From contig NZ_LN611425.1 in assembly GCF_000821245.2 (NCBI RefSeq), positions 1,144,131-1,179,713 on the forward strand: 35,583 nucleotides of DNA. Reading direction: 5' to 3'. Every line of letters starts with the position of its first letter. Within the stretch, counting starts at the first letter, position 1. The position numbers and the translations under genes were made by a program. Below, one piece after another: positions 33,571-35,583 of this stretch. The notes beneath the pieces are model-generated. The model saw nothing but the letters and a program-made list of their open reading frames with translations, was not told the origin of the DNA and made no database searches. Origin of the DNA: Virgibacillus senegalensis. Its GTDB lineage: Bacteria > Bacillota > Bacilli > Bacillales > Amphibacillaceae.

Positions 33571-35001
33571 TCACTTATACTCGTCAACTATCGTTTCGAA
33601 TTGTCTTTCGGCAATTAACCGCTGATACCAGTAGGCAGATTTTTTAAGATTGCGGTTCCTGTTATCTTCTAAATTGATCTCGACGAGACCATAACGATTT
33701 TTAAATGCATTCATCGGGGAAACATTATCAGAAAATGCCCATAGCATATACCCCCTGCAATTCACGCCTTCTTCGACTGCTTTTAGCAGCCATTTTAAAT
33801 GGTCACTGATAAATTCTATTCGATAATCATCCTCAATCATGCCATCCTTATTTTTGAAACGCTGTTCGTTTTCTACTCCCATTCCATTTTCGGCAATGAA
33901 CCATTCGATATTGCCATACTCTTCTTTCATTCGAACGCCCATATCGTACATAATTTGCGGATAGATTTCCCACCCTCGGTATGGGTTCATTTTTTTGCCA
34001 GGCAGGTCAAATTTTTCGTAATAAAAGGCGGGGTGGAAAGGGGCCCCTTCGTTCCAGGCTGATGTACGAGCCTGGACACGATGTGGAAAATAAAGATTGA
34101 GCCCTACATAATCGACCGTATTGTTTTGTATGATTCGTAGTTCTTCTTTCGTATGCTCAAATGTTATATCATGTTTTGCCATTAAATCGAATAGTTCCTG
34201 AGAATATTCCCCTTTAATTGAGGGATCCAAAAAGACACGATTAAAAAACAAATCATAAATTCGGGCCGCCTCCTGGTCGTGAGGCGACAAAGATCGGGCA
34301 TAAGTGACCTCTGGATTTAAAATAACACCTATTTTCCCCCGTTGGTTCAGCCCTCTTTTATTAAACAAAGAAACCACCTTGGCTGTGGCAAGTGCCTTGT
34401 TAAAGTTCCATTGCATCCATTTCTTTGTATTCTGTTCGAAGGGATAACGGATGGCATCCAAATATACCCTTGTCTGAACAACAATCGGTTCATTGAAAGT
34501 GAACCAATGCCGGACTTTGTCACCGTACCGCTCGAACACTCTCTCTGCATATTTTACAAAAAGCTCGACAACATGCTTTGAGTTCCAGCCGCCATAATTC
34601 TCAAATAGAACAGCCGGTACTTCGTAATGCTCCAGACAAATCATCGGTTCTATACCGTTCGCGATTAATTCATTGATCATGTCATCGATATAGGCAGCAT
34701 AATCTTCATCAACAACAGCATTTTCATAATCTTCTAGAAATCGAGACCAATTGATGGAAGTCCGGAAATGCGTCAGACCGATTTCCTTCATATAACCGAT
34801 ATCCTCTTTATAGCGATTGCGAAAATCGGTGGCTACAGCCGGTCCGAACCCGTCATGCCAGACATTTTGATTATTTTTGTACCATAAATCCAAATAGGAA
34901 TCCTGACTATCTTTTTTCCCTGACCAGCCTTCTGTCTGCCAGGCGGATACTGCTGCTCCAATCATGAAATTCTCTGGTACTCGAATCGTTTTTGTTTGCA
35001 T
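33571..35001 (-). CDS. GH1 glycosidase, probable 6-phospho-beta-glucosidase
   Basis: A 476-residue cytoplasmic GH1 (beta/alpha)8 enzyme with acid/base Glu171 in TFNEP and nucleophile Glu371 in IAENGMG. The aglycone/O6-binding segment WAFSDNVSPMNAFKNRYG has Ser428, Lys434 and Tyr437 in place of the WEWAE pattern of ordinary beta-glucosidases, which suggests a 6-phospho substrate. Spacing is one residue shorter than the usual Ser-Lys-Tyr phosphate motif, so a distinct GH1 branch is likely. The neighbouring BglK-like kinase genes would supply phosphorylated disaccharides. AAAGGAGCG precedes the ATG. It follows the AraC-type gene by 54 bp. Confidence 0.87.
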   Translation of the reverse strand: MQTKTIRVPENFMIGAAVSAWQTEGWSGKKDSQDSYLDLWYKNNQNVWHDGFGPAVATDFRNRYKEDIGYMKEIGLTHFRTSINWSRFLEDYENAVVDEDYAAYIDDMINELIANGIEPMICLEHYEVPAVLFENYGGWNSKHVVELFVKYAERVFERYGDKVRHWFTFNEPIVVQTRVYLDAIRYPFEQNTKKWMQWNFNKALATAKVVSLFNKRGLNQRGKIGVILNPEVTYARSLSPHDQEAARIYDLFFNRVFLDPSIKGEYSQELFDLMAKHDITFEHTKEELRIIQNNTVDYVGLNLYFPHRVQARTSAWNEGAPFHPAFYYEKFDLPGKKMNPYRGWEIYPQIMYDMGVRMKEEYGNIEWFIAENGMGVENEQRFKNKDGMIEDDYRIEFISDHLKWLLKAVEEGVNCRGYMLWAFSDNVSPMNAFKNRYGLVEINLEDNRNRNLKKSAYWYQRLIAERQFETIVDEYK

Positions 35002-35055
35002 CGTTATCGCTCCTTTTTGGTAATATTGGAATTCGGCAACAGTAAATCCGCCGAT

Positions 35056-35583
35056 TCACTTTACTGGGGTCGTGTTCCATTTTCGATACTCTGTCGGAGT
35101 CATCCCTACAAATTTTTTAAAGACTTCTACAAAGTATTTGTATTCATGGTAGCCGACCTGTTCTGCGACCTCTCTTACTTTGAAAGGAGTGTCGGCGAGT
35201 AGTGTCTTCGCTTGTTCGACCCGAAGTACATTCACATATTCATTAAAATTCCTGCCAGTTCTTTGTTTGAACAAAGAACTAAAATAATTCGGGGAAATAT
35301 TGATGACATCGGCTACTTCCTGTGCTTTGATGTCTGTAGTGTAATAATTCTTTATGTAGGTTTCCGCACGCTCCATCAACCAGTTGTTGTTTTCGACATG
35401 AGTTAACTGGCACTTATTCATCAGATTTCTGATATCGTTTTCAAACAAAAACTGGATTGCCTGATACGTGTTGTAGCACTGAAAGTCGAGTGAATGAAGC
35501 AAAGTCGCATCCAAATCGGTCTTTTTTCTCATTAACCCCTGATACCTTTCATAAACAGAGGAAACTACTCCCCTTGCCACAGA
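35056..35583 (-). CDS. AraC-family regulator or AraC-type response regulator, C-terminal part, cut by window edge
   Basis: Open to the right edge, so the N-terminus (possible receiver or sensor domain) is missing. The visible 175 residues end in two AraC helix-turn-helix motifs: DIKAQEVADVINISPNYFSSLFKQRTG and VREVAEQVGYHEYKYFVEVFKKFVGMTPTEY. The preceding helical region (LLHSLDFQCYNTYQAIQFLF) resembles the linker of YesN-type regulators. It probably controls the GH1/ROK genes directly downstream. The stop is at 35056, and the next gene begins 54 bp later. Confidence 0.88.
   Translation of the reverse strand, partial: SVARGVVSSVYERYQGLMRKKTDLDATLLHSLDFQCYNTYQAIQFLFENDIRNLMNKCQLTHVENNNWLMERAETYIKNYYTTDIKAQEVADVINISPNYFSSLFKQRTGRNFNEYVNVLRVEQAKTLLADTPFKVREVAEQVGYHEYKYFVEVFKKFVGMTPTEYRKWNTTPVK

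Noticed and set aside
1-35583. CRISPR arrays, tRNA/rRNA genes, transposases, phage or origin features
   Set aside because: No direct-repeat array, cloverleaf-like CCA-end sequence, recombinase or transposase motif was recognised by eye.

Overview
The window is a dense, almost entirely chromosomal sugar-acid catabolism island. It encodes depolymerisation, uptake and breakdown of pectin (polygalacturonate) and rhamnogalacturonan. Strong AGGAGG-type ribosome binding sites, AT-rich spacers, CcpA-type cre sites, a YesM/YesN-like two-component system, and ABC permeases without a dedicated ATPase all point to a Bacillaceae-type Firmicute. The genus (Gracilibacillus/Oceanobacillus-like) is only a guess. 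Nearly all genes lie on the minus strand; one short plus-strand operon sits at about 8.1-10.7 kb.

Layout. (1) 1-4.8 kb, minus: kduD-kduI-[terminator]-esterase-DeoR regulator-kdgK-KDPG aldolase (cut by the left edge). This is the path from unsaturated uronate (DKI) through KDG and KDPG to pyruvate plus glyceraldehyde-3-phosphate. (2) 4.9-7.9 kb, minus: uxaA-uxaB, the last two dedicated steps from tagaturonate to KDG. (3) 8.1-10.7 kb, plus: LacI-family regulator, rhamnogalacturonan acetylesterase (CE12), TIM-barrel isomerase/epimerase. (4) 10.65-11.6 kb, minus: AEC-family carrier. (5) 11.8-22 kb, minus: a yes-like rhamnogalacturonan oligosaccharide module with sensor kinase, AraC-type response regulator, solute-binding lipoprotein, two permeases, GH105 unsaturated rhamnogalacturonyl hydrolase, Gfo/Idh/MocA oxidoreductase and a YesL-like (DUF624) membrane protein. 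(6) 22-25.4 kb, minus: an unusual trio of IolB-family isomerase, M24-fold protein that seems to lack metal ligands, and MATE/ANK-like membrane transporter. (7) 25.6-29.7 kb, minus: a 1375-residue secreted PL9 pectate lyase with duplicated N-terminal modules. (8) 29.9-35.6 kb, minus: two closely similar BglK-like ROK kinase genes, each broken by one single-base indel, with a DnaQ-like exonuclease and a small unknown protein between them, then a GH1 (phospho-)beta-glucosidase and an AraC-type regulator cut by the right edge.

Regulation is unusually legible. A 16-bp palindrome with core ACAACGTTGT occurs immediately downstream of the -10 boxes of uxaA, the IolB-like gene and the pectate lyase. 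A 14-bp variant covers the -35 of the LacI-family gene next to uxaA. This implies one repressor controls extracellular lyase, hexuronate catabolism and the IolB-like gene together. The kduD promoter instead carries helically phased GTTC repeats that suit the DeoR-family regulator encoded in its own operon. cre-like sites sit just downstream of the solute-binding protein, sensor kinase and pectate lyase promoters.

The most novel aspects are the IolB-family gene placed in a hexuronate regulon where no uronate isomerase (UxaC) is visible, the M24 pseudoenzyme/MATE-like pair, and the matching breakage of both ROK genes.
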